From the NCBI GenBank assembly GCA_024234955.1, contig JACKNK010000002.1, forward strand, positions 682,001 through 746,000: a DNA stretch of 64,000 nucleotides. The letters run 5' to 3'. Position 1 is the stretch's first letter, and each line of letters starts with the position of its first letter. This stretch comes from Gammaproteobacteria bacterium (lineage in GTDB: Bacteria > Pseudomonadota > Gammaproteobacteria > JACKNK01). The notes under the pieces are model-generated. The model was not told the origin of the DNA and ran no database searches. It saw nothing but the letters and a program-made list of their open reading frames with translations. Shown here piece after piece: positions 1 through 9,369 of this stretch. A program made the translations under genes and the position numbers.

Positions 1-1
1 C

Positions 2-3000
2 GAAACCGTTCCGCCGACCTTGTCGAATTTCACTTCATCGACCGCCAACAATACGTATAAGGCGGGTGACACGATCAACATTACCGCGACCTATAACGAG
101 GCGTTGGGTAATGCTTCGACGATGCAGGTCACACTCAATACCGGGCGAACCGTCACCTTGAATAACGTGTCGGGAAGCACCGTGTCCGGTACGTACACCG
201 TTCAGGCTGGAGACAACACGGCCGATCTGAGTGTCAGCTCGATCGTTTCTGAAAACGTGGTCGATATTTCCAACAACGCGCAGACGGGATCGTCGGTGCC
301 CGGAAGCAATATCGCCAATCTCAAAGACATCGTCGTCGATACCTTGGCGCCGACGCCGACCGTGACGACCGCGACGATCAGCCCATCCGGTAACGCCGTG
401 GTGCGGAGCACGGAAGTGGGCACGGCGTATCTGGTGGACTCAACGGTTTCGGTAACCAACATCGGTCACATCACCGGTTTGGCGGGTAGCCAATTCAACT
501 CGGTCGCGATCAGTACCGCAAATGTGGATACGAACCTCCCCGCCACCGGCCTCGCAAGCGGTAGCTACAAGGTTTATGTGGTGGACAGCGTGGGGAATTT
601 GTCCGCCGCTGCCGCCAACCTCGTTACGGTCGATGCGACCGGTCCGGCGGTGTCCGGGGTGGCGATCACCAGCGCGACCGGTGCTCAGAACAGTCTTCTG
701 AATGCCGGCGACGTGGTAAGTGTCACTGTCACAATGAATGATGTGACGACGGTCAATACCACGGGCGGTACACCTCAGCTCGGGTTGAATATTGGCGGCA
801 CCACAGTGCAGGCCCAATATGCTTCGGGTTCTGGCACCAATCAGCTGGTATTCACGTACACCATTCTGTCCAGCCAAACGGATGCGAACGGTATCAGTAT
901 CGATGCCAATAGTCTGGCCGCGAACGGTGGGACCTTGCAGGACAGCCTGGGTAACAACGCGACCCTGACACACGGTTCTGTCTCGGATAACGGCAGTTTC
1001 AAGGTGGATACCACCGCCCCTGCGCAACCCGGAGGCGCCGCTGATCTGGATGCAGGATCGGACACCGGTACATCATCGACGGATAACCGCACAAAGGACA
1101 ACACACCTACGCTGACCGGCGCAGGGGGTGGCGTGGACGGCGAGACGGTCACCATTTACGTCGATAACGTCGCCGTGGGCACGACCACGGTGAGCGGCAA
1201 TGCATGGAGTTTTACCCCGAGTACGCCAATTGCCGATGGCTCTCACAACGTCACGTTCTCGTTGACCGACCTTGCCGGTAACGAAAGCACCAAAAGCGCG
1301 CCACTCGCCATCGTGATCGATACGGCGGCGACACAGCCGGTCGTGACTGCTACGGCGACAGCGAGTAGCACGCCGACCATCACCGGGACGGTGACGCTGG
1401 ATGGTGCGGCAGGGGAATCCTTGAGCGTGGTGGTCAACGGCAAGACATATACCGTTGCGGGAGGAAATCTCACCGTGGGCGGCGGAACCTGGAGTTTGAC
1501 GATTCCACCTGGGGATGCGCTGTCGGAGGGGACGTATACCGTTACTGCAACGGTAAGTGATTCTGCGGCGAATTCAGCGGTTGGGACTGGGCAGCTGGTG
1601 GTCGATTCCACTGCCCCAGCGGCGCCTGTCGTGAATACCTTGGGGGCTGGTACCACCACGGTCAGCGGCACGGCAGAACCCGGTGCGACGGTTCAGGTGA
1701 CGCTGCCCGGTGGTGGTGGCACGCGTACCGTTACGGTGGCGGGCAACGGCACCTGGACGGTTACCGGAGTCGGGCCGTTCACGGCGGGTCAGACGGTCAC
1801 CGCCAAGGCCATTGATGCGGCCGGCAACGAAAGTTCGAACGGCTCGGCCACGGCGATCGTCACGAATACCGCTCCGACCCTCGGTAACAACACCGGCTGG
1901 AGTGGGTCGCAAGGCGCTACCGGGACGCTGACCTCCGCGCAGTTGTCCGTTCTGGATAGCGAGTCCGGTGCCGCAAGCATCGTGTTCACCGTGACGGGTA
2001 AACCCGGGAACGGTGTGCTGCAGCGGAATGGCGTGACGCTTGGAACGGGTGGGACATTCACCCAGGACGACATCAACCAGGGTCGGGTCAAGTACATCCA
2101 CAGCGGAAACGGCTCCACGGCGGATAATTTCCGCTTCACTGCGTCAGACGGTCAAGGCGGGACCTTGGGCGAGCAGACCTTCAGCATCTCGGTCGCGGCT
2201 CGGGTTGTTAACACGACTCCGACGACTGGTGCTGTGGTTACGCAGCCTTCGGTAAGTGGCGGTGCGACCGTTGTCACACCGGTTACCGTTACCCCGGCTG
2301 CTAACGACCAGAAATCGCTGTTCCAGAGCAGTATTGGCACCGGAGTCACTTCAGGGGTCCAGGTCGCCGGTACACAATCGGGTGGCTCGTCTCCTAGCCC
2401 GATCTTGGGTAGCGGCTTGTCCGGTGGTGCGGATAACGGGCTGTTGAATCCCGGCGGTCAGCGTGGCGCAGGTGGAGAAATTGGCACTGTGTTCGGCCAA
2501 GGCGGGTTCAGCCGTGTTGCCCCTGCCGCAGGAGGCACGCCGGCGGTGCAAAATCTCTCGCTGAGCGGGAATGTGGGGAATCCTGTTTCGGATCTGAACC
2601 TGTTTGCCAATGAGACGGACGTTCGCGTTCAGCTGGGTAACGGGACGTTCGGAGATTTGGGCAGTTCCTTTGCGTCGGCGGGAGGCAACGGCGCGGCAAA
2701 TGGGGTGCCGAACCTGGAAGGGAGCAGCAACGGTGCGGTCCTTTTCGTGCCGGCCCCGAATGGAGGTTTTGGCGTTCTGGCGGGTAATTTCTTCCAGGCA
2801 CTGGGCGTATCCGGCAATGGGGGCGATGATGGCGGCTTCGATGGCCAATTCCAGAGCAACAACCCCCAGAGCCGCCCTGGCGCCACGGGGGATGCTACCG
2901 GGCCCGATGACTCCGGCACGTCCCCCTCGCCGTTCACCAGCCCGGACGATACCTTATTCTTCGTGCTACCCCCGACCGTTGATGGTGCAACCGGTGACTC

Positions 3001-3097
3001 GGTTCGTCCGCTGGTACCCGAAGGTGGATCCGAATTCTCACCGGGGAAGACCACAATACCGCCTGGAGCAAATGGCGTATCGGGCATAGAGACTTAA
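2..3097 (+). CDS. Giant Ig-like/cadherin-repeat surface protein, C-terminal part (5' truncated by window)
   Basis: The frame is open from the first bases, so this is the C-terminal ~1030 residues of a larger protein; the in-frame TTG near position 20 is not the real start. Tandem Ig-like beta-sandwich repeats of ~100 residues are marked by recurring linkers such as VDTTAP, VDSTAP and DLAGNES. They are followed near residues 620-720 by a cadherin-like (CSPG-type) repeat with FTQDDI...VKYIHSGN. The last ~300 residues are rich in Gly, Asn, Ser and Pro, with no repeats and no RTX nonapeptides. Repeat proteins of this kind are usually secreted adhesins or matrix proteins. A terminator follows, and the next operon (M50/HlyD) is on the same strand, so it may be this protein's export machinery (inference). 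Family and role are confident; mode of secretion is not. Confidence 0.8.
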   Translation, partial: ETVPPTLSNFTSSTANNTYKAGDTINITATYNEALGNASTMQVTLNTGRTVTLNNVSGSTVSGTYTVQAGDNTADLSVSSIVSENVVDISNNAQTGSSVPGSNIANLKDIVVDTLAPTPTVTTATISPSGNAVVRSTEVGTAYLVDSTVSVTNIGHITGLAGSQFNSVAISTANVDTNLPATGLASGSYKVYVVDSVGNLSAAAANLVTVDATGPAVSGVAITSATGAQNSLLNAGDVVSVTVTMNDVTTVNTTGGTPQLGLNIGGTTVQAQYASGSGTNQLVFTYTILSSQTDANGISIDANSLAANGGTLQDSLGNNATLTHGSVSDNGSFKVDTTAPAQPGGAADLDAGSDTGTSSTDNRTKDNTPTLTGAGGGVDGETVTIYVDNVAVGTTTVSGNAWSFTPSTPIADGSHNVTFSLTDLAGNESTKSAPLAIVIDTAATQPVVTATATASSTPTITGTVTLDGAAGESLSVVVNGKTYTVAGGNLTVGGGTWSLTIPPGDALSEGTYTVTATVSDSAANSAVGTGQLVVDSTAPAAPVVNTLGAGTTTVSGTAEPGATVQVTLPGGGGTRTVTVAGNGTWTVTGVGPFTAGQTVTAKAIDAAGNESSNGSATAIVTNTAPTLGNNTGWSGSQGATGTLTSAQLSVLDSESGAASIVFTVTGKPGNGVLQRNGVTLGTGGTFTQDDINQGRVKYIHSGNGSTADNFRFTASDGQGGTLGEQTFSISVAARVVNTTPTTGAVVTQPSVSGGATVVTPVTVTPAANDQKSLFQSSIGTGVTSGVQVAGTQSGGSSPSPILGSGLSGGADNGLLNPGGQRGAGGEIGTVFGQGGFSRVAPAAGGTPAVQNLSLSGNVGNPVSDLNLFANETDVRVQLGNGTFGDLGSSFASAGGNGAANGVPNLEGSSNGAVLFVPAPNGGFGVLAGNFFQALGVSGNGGDDGGFDGQFQSNNPQSRPGATGDATGPDDSGTSPSPFTSPDDTLFFVLPPTVDGATGDSVRPLVPEGGSEFSPGKTTIPPGANGVSGIET

Positions 3098-3121
3098 GAT
3101 CGCTTCGCGCCCGGCCCAGAT

Positions 3122-3164
3122 AAAGCCGTCGTCCGACTGATCGTCGGCGGCGGCTTTGTTTTTT
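3122..3164 (+). terminator. Rho-independent terminator after the repeat protein
   Basis: An imperfect GC-rich stem starts with AAAGCCG at 3122 and closes with CGGCTTT at 3151-3157. It has a TGAT loop and is followed by a run of T residues (GTTTTTT). It lies 25 bp after the stop codon. Confidence 0.8.
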
Positions 3165-3366
3165 CCTAATACGGGTTCGCCAGGCAAACGAAATGTGAAT
3201 ACATGGTGTTGCGCGATGACGATTGTGGCTTTCCTTCACGGTCAGTGGCGGGCGATGGGTGAGACCCCGGCTGGCCGTCCATGTGCGAACGCGGGGAAGC
3301 GCATGCCGCCGAAATCCGGTGCGTCGCATTGCTGAGCACTACACTGCGTTTGGGAATCCTTCCCGG
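3165..3366. other. Intergenic stretch, nothing recognised
   Basis: About 200 bp between the terminator and the MITE. No convincing ORF, RNA gene or promoter was seen. Confidence 0.5.
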
Positions 3367-3561
3367 GAGGGTGTTTACAAAGGCCCAAAGCGGCTTGGCA
3401 AACTTGCGATGACCTGCTTCGAGGGGAGTTCGGGCGGTCATGGTTTCCGTCGGAGCGGCTTCAGCCGCGATGGGCAGATGGACTGATCGCGGACGCCGAT
3501 CGCACTTGAAGCTGCCCCGACAATCCAGATTGCTCATGCCCGACATTTTGTAAACACCTTC
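3367..3561. mobile_element. MITE-like element A, copy 1 (degenerate)
   Basis: A 195-bp non-coding element whose ends are the inverted repeats GAGGGTGTTTACAAA (3367-3381) and TTTGTAAACACCTTC (3547-3561), matching at 14 of 15 positions. Inside, near 3450-3500, lies a decayed copy of the REP core GGAGCGGCTTCAGCCGCGAT with a partial second arm. The same termini enclose a 203-bp element at 18490-18692. No clear target duplication flanks this copy. Size, termini and lack of coding capacity fit a non-autonomous element mobilised by an unknown transposase. The right end lies 30 bp upstream of the M50 start codon. Confidence 0.7.
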
Positions 3562-3591
3562 TAAGCGAACCGGCTCTCTGCGTTGACGTCG

Positions 3592-5760
3592 ATGACCCAG
3601 CCACAACAATCACCTCAAAAGGCCGCTGGCCTTGCCGATAAGCTTGATGCCCCCTGGCTGGGTATCCGTCAGGATCTGATTGTGGTCGCAGGTCCGCGCG
3701 ACGACGATGGACACCAGACGTGGGTAGTCGAAGATCCAGTGCGCGGAACAACCTTTCGCCTTGGTCCGAAGGAGGGAATGCTGTTCGCTGCGTTGGCGCG
3801 GTACGCCGATCTCGATGAGGCGCTAAAGTTTTTCTACCAATTCAGCAGTGCCCGCCCCACCGCCGAAGAACTGTTGGCCTTTCTGCAAATGGCTCAGCGG
3901 GAACGCCTGACCGTGCTGCCGCCTCAGGCGGCGATCCAGATGGATGCCAGTCCGCAAACAGGGGGGCCGATGCCAGCGGTCTCCTGGCGGAAGCAATTGG
4001 TGAACAGTTACATCTTTTTCCGGATCCCGTTGGCGCGTCCGGATCGCTGGCTGGAACGAATGTGGCCGTGGGTCCAGTTGCTGTGGACCCTGCCTGCCCG
4101 AGTCGTTTATTTGATCATCGGTATTCTGGGCGTGTTGTTGACACTTCCGAATATCGAGCGCTACCTGTCGACCACCTCGTATCTGCTGACCCCGGAAGGG
4201 GGTGTCATGTTCGTGGCGACCCTGGTGGTGTTGAAGGTTTGCCATGAACTTGCCCATGCGTTCACGGCGAAAGCGATGGGACTGCATGTGCGTGCGATCG
4301 GGGTCGCTTTCATCGTGCTCTGGCCGATCATGTATACCGACGTCACCGACGCCTGGAAGCTGGATCAATACCGCAAGCGCTTGGCGATCGACATCGCCGG
4401 GGTGGTGTTTGAACTGGTTGTTGCGGGGATTGCACTGTTCCTCTGGGCCATGCTGCCGGACGGTGCGCTCAAGAGCGTGATGTTTTTCCTGTCCGGCATT
4501 TCCATCACCACATCGCTGTTCGTGAATCTGAACCCGTTGATGAAATTCGACGGGTATTACGTCCTGATGGATTTGTGGCGCATGGATAACCTGCTTCCGC
4601 GCGCCTTCGCCTTGTTTCGATACAAGCTTCGTCGCTTGCTGTTCGATTGGCAGGGCGCGCCACCGGAGAAGCATCCCAAGGAGCAGCGCATGGTCGTGTA
4701 TGCGTTTGCGGTGATGATTTATCGTGTTTTTCTTGCGATTGCGATCGGCCTGGCGGTGTATCACCTGTTCTTCAAGGCGGTCGGGATTGTCGTTCTCGGC
4801 ATTGAGCTTTGGGCGTTTGTGTTGAAGCCGCTATGGAGCGAGGTGCGGCTGTGGTGGCCTGGCCGAAGTTTGTTCGGGCGTCGATGGCGCGTCGCGATCA
4901 CCGGGACGGTGTTTGGCATGCTTTTCGCGATGTTGGTAGTGCCGCTCCCTCGTATCGAGGATTTTCCGGGTCTGCTGGTTTGGGACGATACGACGCCGGT
5001 CATCGCATCGATCCCGGGCTATTTGGATACGCCGCTACCAGAACGTGGAACGCAGGTGAATGCCGGGGACGAGTTGGTAACGCTCAGTCAACCCGAGCTC
5101 AATCATTCGCTTGTCGCCGCCGAATACAAACTCCGCAAGATCGATGAAACGCTGAACACACTGTCCAGCGGCGGCGAGAAGGGCGGCTATCGAAACTGGT
5201 TGATGATCGAGCGGGAGCGGCAACAAGCCAGTGTGGCGACACTGAAAGGGCGGTCGGAGGCGAGCCGGATCACGGCCCCGGTGTCCGGGGTGGTGATCGA
5301 AGTCAATTCCAATATCTCGGTCGGCGACATGATCGCGGCCAAAGAGGCACTATTGGCAATTTCCCGACCCGATAAGGTGCGCGTGCGCGCGTACATCCAT
5401 GAAAAGGATCTGTCGCGGATACCCGGTCACGGTGAATTGCCCGCAGAGTGCCATTTCAGCAACCTGGAAACGGATGTCCAGCCCCTAATATTGCTGTCGC
5501 GCGGTCGCTTCCCGGTGGGCGTCTTGCCGAATGAGATGCTGCTCGACAAGAATGGTGGGCCGATCGTTTCCACCCCGGACACCGACAAACCGATCCCGCG
5601 CGATGCGCATTACGCCTTTGAATTCGCGGCGCCCGGGGCCCCGGCCTATCTTCGACATGGGACGCCATGCCGGGTCTGGATGAATATTGAAAACGAATCC
5701 ATCGCCTCGTCTATCGTGAAGGGATTGGGACGAGTCCTGGCTGAAGAGGGTTTTTTGTGA
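3592..5760 (+). CDS. M50 site-2-protease-family membrane protein with C-terminal lipoyl/HlyD arm
   Basis: A 722-aa membrane protein. Residues ~45-110 resemble a PqqD-like winged helix (EDPVRGTTFRLGPKEG). A multi-TM M50 core carries the zinc motif HELAH at residues 218-222 and the downstream third-ligand segment NPLMKFDGYY. After further TM helices, the last ~230 residues form a biotinyl-lipoyl/HlyD-like periplasmic region with a helical hairpin. The ATG at 3592 is preferred over the TTG three codons upstream. The stop overlaps the next start (GTGA), so the three genes form one operon. Proteins of this architecture occur in bacteriocin and adhesin export loci, where the M50 core may process or thread cargo. 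Here the likely cargo is the upstream repeat protein (inference). No ABC transporter or TolC is in the window. Confidence 0.85.
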   Translation: MTQPQQSPQKAAGLADKLDAPWLGIRQDLIVVAGPRDDDGHQTWVVEDPVRGTTFRLGPKEGMLFAALARYADLDEALKFFYQFSSARPTAEELLAFLQMAQRERLTVLPPQAAIQMDASPQTGGPMPAVSWRKQLVNSYIFFRIPLARPDRWLERMWPWVQLLWTLPARVVYLIIGILGVLLTLPNIERYLSTTSYLLTPEGGVMFVATLVVLKVCHELAHAFTAKAMGLHVRAIGVAFIVLWPIMYTDVTDAWKLDQYRKRLAIDIAGVVFELVVAGIALFLWAMLPDGALKSVMFFLSGISITTSLFVNLNPLMKFDGYYVLMDLWRMDNLLPRAFALFRYKLRRLLFDWQGAPPEKHPKEQRMVVYAFAVMIYRVFLAIAIGLAVYHLFFKAVGIVVLGIELWAFVLKPLWSEVRLWWPGRSLFGRRWRVAITGTVFGMLFAMLVVPLPRIEDFPGLLVWDDTTPVIASIPGYLDTPLPERGTQVNAGDELVTLSQPELNHSLVAAEYKLRKIDETLNTLSSGGEKGGYRNWLMIERERQQASVATLKGRSEASRITAPVSGVVIEVNSNISVGDMIAAKEALLAISRPDKVRVRAYIHEKDLSRIPGHGELPAECHFSNLETDVQPLILLSRGRFPVGVLPNEMLLDKNGGPIVSTPDTDKPIPRDAHYAFEFAAPGAPAYLRHGTPCRVWMNIENESIASSIVKGLGRVLAEEGFL

Positions 5761-6500
5761 ACACAAGGGGCTACACGCAACGCGTGGTCAAAAAGATATT
5801 CCTTACCCTGCTGTTTGTCGCTAGCGGGGTCTCTACCGGAGTCGCTGCGGAACAGCGTTATCCGGTCATTTTCGATGTCGAAGAACGGGCAACCTTGTCG
5901 GCAGAGCGTGATGGCGTTCTGACCAACCTGGATGTCGATGTTGGCGACAAGGTTCGCAAAGGCGCCGTGCTGGCATCGGTCTATGCCGGTGATCTCGGGA
6001 TTCAACGCCGTCAAGCCAAGGCCAAGCGCGATTTTCTGGCCAAGCAATATGAGAATTTGTCGAACCTGAATCGGCGTGGTTTGGCGACCGACGAGGAGGT
6101 CAGCAAGACCAAGACCGAACTGGCCAGCGCGGATGCCGAAATTGATTTGCTGACGGCCCAGATCGCCCACTCCGTGATCCGAGCACCGTTTGATGGCGTT
6201 GTCGTACAACGTGCGATGAGTGCCCATGAATGGGTGACCGCCGGGAAGCCGGTTGTCGAGATTCTTAACCCCCGCAAGATTCGTATCGTTTCCAATCTGC
6301 CATCCAACCTGGTGGTCGATCTGCCAGAGGGCACGACACACAAGGTCTGGATTGCCGATCTGCAGCGTGAGGTGACCGCGATGGTGCGGACCACCGTGCC
6401 GGCCGTGGACGAACAGAGCAACACGGTTGGGGTGATCTGGGACATCGTCAATTTGCCGGACGGTCTGTTGACCGGGATGAAGGGCGAAATCGTCTTCTGA
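5757..6500 (+). CDS. HlyD-family periplasmic adaptor (short)
   Basis: A 247-aa protein beginning with GTG inside the stop of the M50 gene. An N-terminal hydrophobic segment ending near GVAAEQ is a signal peptide or anchor. It is followed by a lipoyl half-motif (DGVLTNLDVDVGDKVRKGAVLA), an alpha-hairpin (~residues 80-135), the returning lipoyl half (VIRAPFDGVV) and a beta-barrel. This is the membrane-fusion-protein fold that links an inner-membrane pump to an outer-membrane channel. Its stop overlaps the start of the next gene (TGATG). It most likely works with the flanking M50 and GAF-like/HlyD proteins as a periplasmic conduit. Confidence 0.85.
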   Translation: MNTRGYTQRVVKKIFLTLLFVASGVSTGVAAEQRYPVIFDVEERATLSAERDGVLTNLDVDVGDKVRKGAVLASVYAGDLGIQRRQAKAKRDFLAKQYENLSNLNRRGLATDEEVSKTKTELASADAEIDLLTAQIAHSVIRAPFDGVVVQRAMSAHEWVTAGKPVVEILNPRKIRIVSNLPSNLVVDLPEGTTHKVWIADLQREVTAMVRTTVPAVDEQSNTVGVIWDIVNLPDGLLTGMKGEIVF

Positions 6501-8119
6501 TGGCCAAGGTTCCGGAACCACCGACCCCCAACGGCGACAGTCAGGCTCAGACCGAGGCGCTTCGTCAGGAACGTTTGCGTGCGGTGCAGGCGCGCGTTCA
6601 ACAGCGTCGATCCGGAGCCCGTGCGCCCGTTGAAAGCCCCCCGGCTTCGCAACCGGTTGCGAAGCCGCACGCGGCGCCGAAGGTCGCGGCAACCCGCGCA
6701 CCGGATGAGGGCACGGTCTCGACGCAGGGTGCTCAGGCAGTGGCGCAGCCCGCGCAACAACCTGCTGCGTCCGGCGGTGCGCCCGTCGGCCTGCGTGAAC
6801 TGCTGGGTCGTGTCGCCCAGGTCACCGAGGCTGGTTTGCGGGCGGCAACGACCAAAGAAGCGGGCGCGTTGCTTGTGAATCGTATCGCCGAGGTCGTTGC
6901 GACAGATCGGGTGGTGTTGATCGAGTTGGGGTTACGGCCTCGCCTGGTCAATGTGTCCGGGGGTGGGGTGATTGAACAGGATTCGCGGTTTTCCGAAGCG
7001 GTCGCTTTGCTCAATCGCCGCCTGCGTGGTCAAAGTAATGGCGTGGTCGTTCCGGATGAACCCGCCGAGGGTGGGGACGCCCATCTCAGGGACCGTCAGG
7101 CGGCGATGCGCGGCACCCGGATCTTGTGGTTGCCCTTGCCGTTCGACGGTCAGGCTTCCGGGGATCAGATTCAATATGCACTGTGGCTGGAACGCTGGCG
7201 TGGGCAGAATTGGTTGCCCGATGAAGTTGCCTTTTTGAATCGTGCTGCGGTGTTTTTCGGCCAGACCTTGCGCCCACGCGCCGGGCGAATGCGAGAAAGA
7301 CTTTCCAAGCGCAAGATCGTTGCCGTCATTCTGGCGGCATTCGTCGGTGCGATGATGATTCCGATCGAGTCCAGCAGCATCGCGCCGGCGCGCGTCGTGC
7401 CCGCGCATCCCAATTACGTTTTCGCGCCGCTTGAAGGCGTGCTCATGGAACTGGAAGTCAAACCCGGTCAGGAGGTCAAAACCGGGGATATCCTGTTCCG
7501 CTACGATGCACGGGTCATCGACAAGAAGCTCGATGAGTCGGTGCGCGAGGTCGCGGTCGCCCGCGCCGAACTTGAGCGCCTGGAAGGCGCGGCATTCCGG
7601 GATGCGGAGGCGCGTTCAAAGCTCCCGGTTCAGCGCCTGGAAGTGGAGCTGAGCGAATCCAACCTGGAGTTCCTGCGTACCCAGCGTGAACGCGCCGATG
7701 TGCGTGCGACCGCAGACGGCGTTGTGGTGCTGGATGACCCGGACGGGTTGATCGGCCGCCCGTTGCAGCTCGGCGAGCAGGTGTTCAGCATTGCGGATCC
7801 GGCGGATACCAAGATACGCATGATGGTGCCTTCCTCGGATTCCGGTCTGATCGAAGAAGGGCAGCGTGTGGAGCTTCGCCTGGATCGCGATCCGCTCAAA
7901 AGTATCGCCGCCACGGTGACCCGCGTCGGCTTCGACATCGTGATGTCCGAGGAGCATGTGCCCTCGGTGATGACCGAAGCGGCCTGGGCGGCAGATATTC
8001 CCGGCGGGGTGCAGCCGGGGCAACGTGGGTCCGCCAAACTGATCAGCAAGCCGCAGCCCTTGTGGAAGCAGATATTCCGTAAGCCGCTGATCAAACTTCG
8101 CGAAATCACCGGACTCTGA
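6500..8119 (+). CDS. GAF-like/HlyD hybrid membrane adaptor
   Basis: A 539-aa protein with an unusual layout. Residues 1-95 are low-complexity, rich in Ala, Gln and Pro. Residues ~95-265 form a soluble domain resembling GAF (RELLGRVAQVTEAGL... LPDEVAFLNRAAVFFGQTL). One TM helix near residues 272-292 (IVAVILAAFVGAMMIP) leads to a periplasmic lipoyl/HlyD region (PLEGVLMELEVKPGQEVKTG, hairpin, VRATADGVVVLDDPDG). The cytoplasmic sensor-like domain suggests that the conduit is gated by a cytosolic signal (inference). It is the last gene of the operon; argE follows after 35 bp with its own SD. Confidence 0.8.
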   Translation: MAKVPEPPTPNGDSQAQTEALRQERLRAVQARVQQRRSGARAPVESPPASQPVAKPHAAPKVAATRAPDEGTVSTQGAQAVAQPAQQPAASGGAPVGLRELLGRVAQVTEAGLRAATTKEAGALLVNRIAEVVATDRVVLIELGLRPRLVNVSGGGVIEQDSRFSEAVALLNRRLRGQSNGVVVPDEPAEGGDAHLRDRQAAMRGTRILWLPLPFDGQASGDQIQYALWLERWRGQNWLPDEVAFLNRAAVFFGQTLRPRAGRMRERLSKRKIVAVILAAFVGAMMIPIESSSIAPARVVPAHPNYVFAPLEGVLMELEVKPGQEVKTGDILFRYDARVIDKKLDESVREVAVARAELERLEGAAFRDAEARSKLPVQRLEVELSESNLEFLRTQRERADVRATADGVVVLDDPDGLIGRPLQLGEQVFSIADPADTKIRMMVPSSDSGLIEEGQRVELRLDRDPLKSIAATVTRVGFDIVMSEEHVPSVMTEAAWAADIPGGVQPGQRGSAKLISKPQPLWKQIFRKPLIKLREITGL

Positions 8120-8154
8120 CCCGGCTCCTTCTCCTGTTCCTTACGAGGCACACG

Positions 8155-9306
8155 ATGTCCATCCCCTCCGTGCGCGAGATGATCGCGCGGCTGGTTGCCG
8201 AACCGTCGGTGAGTAGCGTGCATCCCGATTTCGATCAGGGAAATCGCGCGGTGATCGGACACCTTGCGGATTGGCTGGCAGACCTGGGTTTTCGGGTGGA
8301 AATCCAGGGCATCGCCCGACACCCGGACAAGGCCAATCTGATCGCCACCCTGGGGCCGGATTCCGAGGACGGTCTGATCTTGTCCGGGCACACCGATACC
8401 GTGCCATGCGACCCGGAGCTGTGGAGCAACGATCCGTTCACCCTAACCGAACGGGACGGGCGGCTTTATGGCCTGGGCAGCGCGGATATGAAGTCTTACC
8501 TGCCGCTGGTGATCGAAGCGGTGCGGACGCTTGATCCCAAACGACTCACGCATCCCCTGGTGGTGCTTGCCACGGCGGACGAGGAATCGAGCATGGACGG
8601 CGCCCAGGCGCTGGTGGATACCGGGCGACGTCTGGGCCGGTATGCCGTGATCGGGGAGCCGACCAGCCTGAAACCGATACGCATGCACAAGGGCATTGTC
8701 ATGGATCGGGTCACGCTGACCGGTCGCGCCGGTCACTCGAGCAACCCGGCGCTGGGTGTGTCTGCGCTGGAAGGCATGAACCATGTCATGAGTGCGATCC
8801 TCGAATGGCGGGATGCGATTCAGAAGCAACACCGAAACGCCGGGTTCGAGGTGCCGTTCCCGACCTTGAACCTCGGGCACATCCACGGCGGCGACAATCC
8901 CAACCGCATCTGTGGCCATTGCGAGCTGCATTACGACATGCGTCTGTTGCCGGGTATGGACAACGAGCAGCAACGCGCCGACCTGCTGGCGCATTTGCAA
9001 CGGCGTCTCGGTGACAGCGAGTTGCGTCTCGTCATGGATGCCCTGTTTGCCGGGGTGCCGCCGTTTGAAACTCGTGCCGATTCGCCGATCGTGCAGGCCT
9101 GCGAAGAACTCAGCGGACATCCGGCGGGCGCGGTGGCATTCGCTACCGAAGGTCCGTTCTTCTCACAACTCGATATCCAGACGGTCGTCTGCGGCCCGGG
9201 CGACATCGATCAGGCGCATCAGCCGGACGAATATCTGCGCCTCGACCAGTTGCAGCCCTGCATCGACATGACCCAGGGCCTGATAAAGCGCTTCTGCTTG
9301 AGCTGA
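8155..9306 (+). CDS. argE: Acetylornithine deacetylase
   Basis: A 383-aa M20-family metallohydrolase that removes the acetyl group from N2-acetylornithine to give ornithine in arginine synthesis. Metal-site motifs are visible: SGHTDTVPCD (His and Asp), the DEESSMDG glutamate pair, GEPTSLKP, and a C-terminal histidine (PGDIDQAHQPDEY). The dimerisation lid begins at HKGIVMDRVTLTGRAGHSSNP. A GAGG SD lies 8 bp before the ATG. argA follows 63 bp downstream, so the two ends of the acetylated arginine branch are paired here. The length is normal for ArgE. Confidence 0.92.
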   Translation: MSIPSVREMIARLVAEPSVSSVHPDFDQGNRAVIGHLADWLADLGFRVEIQGIARHPDKANLIATLGPDSEDGLILSGHTDTVPCDPELWSNDPFTLTERDGRLYGLGSADMKSYLPLVIEAVRTLDPKRLTHPLVVLATADEESSMDGAQALVDTGRRLGRYAVIGEPTSLKPIRMHKGIVMDRVTLTGRAGHSSNPALGVSALEGMNHVMSAILEWRDAIQKQHRNAGFEVPFPTLNLGHIHGGDNPNRICGHCELHYDMRLLPGMDNEQQRADLLAHLQRRLGDSELRLVMDALFAGVPPFETRADSPIVQACEELSGHPAGAVAFATEGPFFSQLDIQTVVCGPGDIDQAHQPDEYLRLDQLQPCIDMTQGLIKRFCLS

Positions 9307-9369
9307 ATCCCTTGATCACAGGCCGGGTTCGGCCAACGATAGAGGCAAACCCCACCGAGATGAGCCCCA

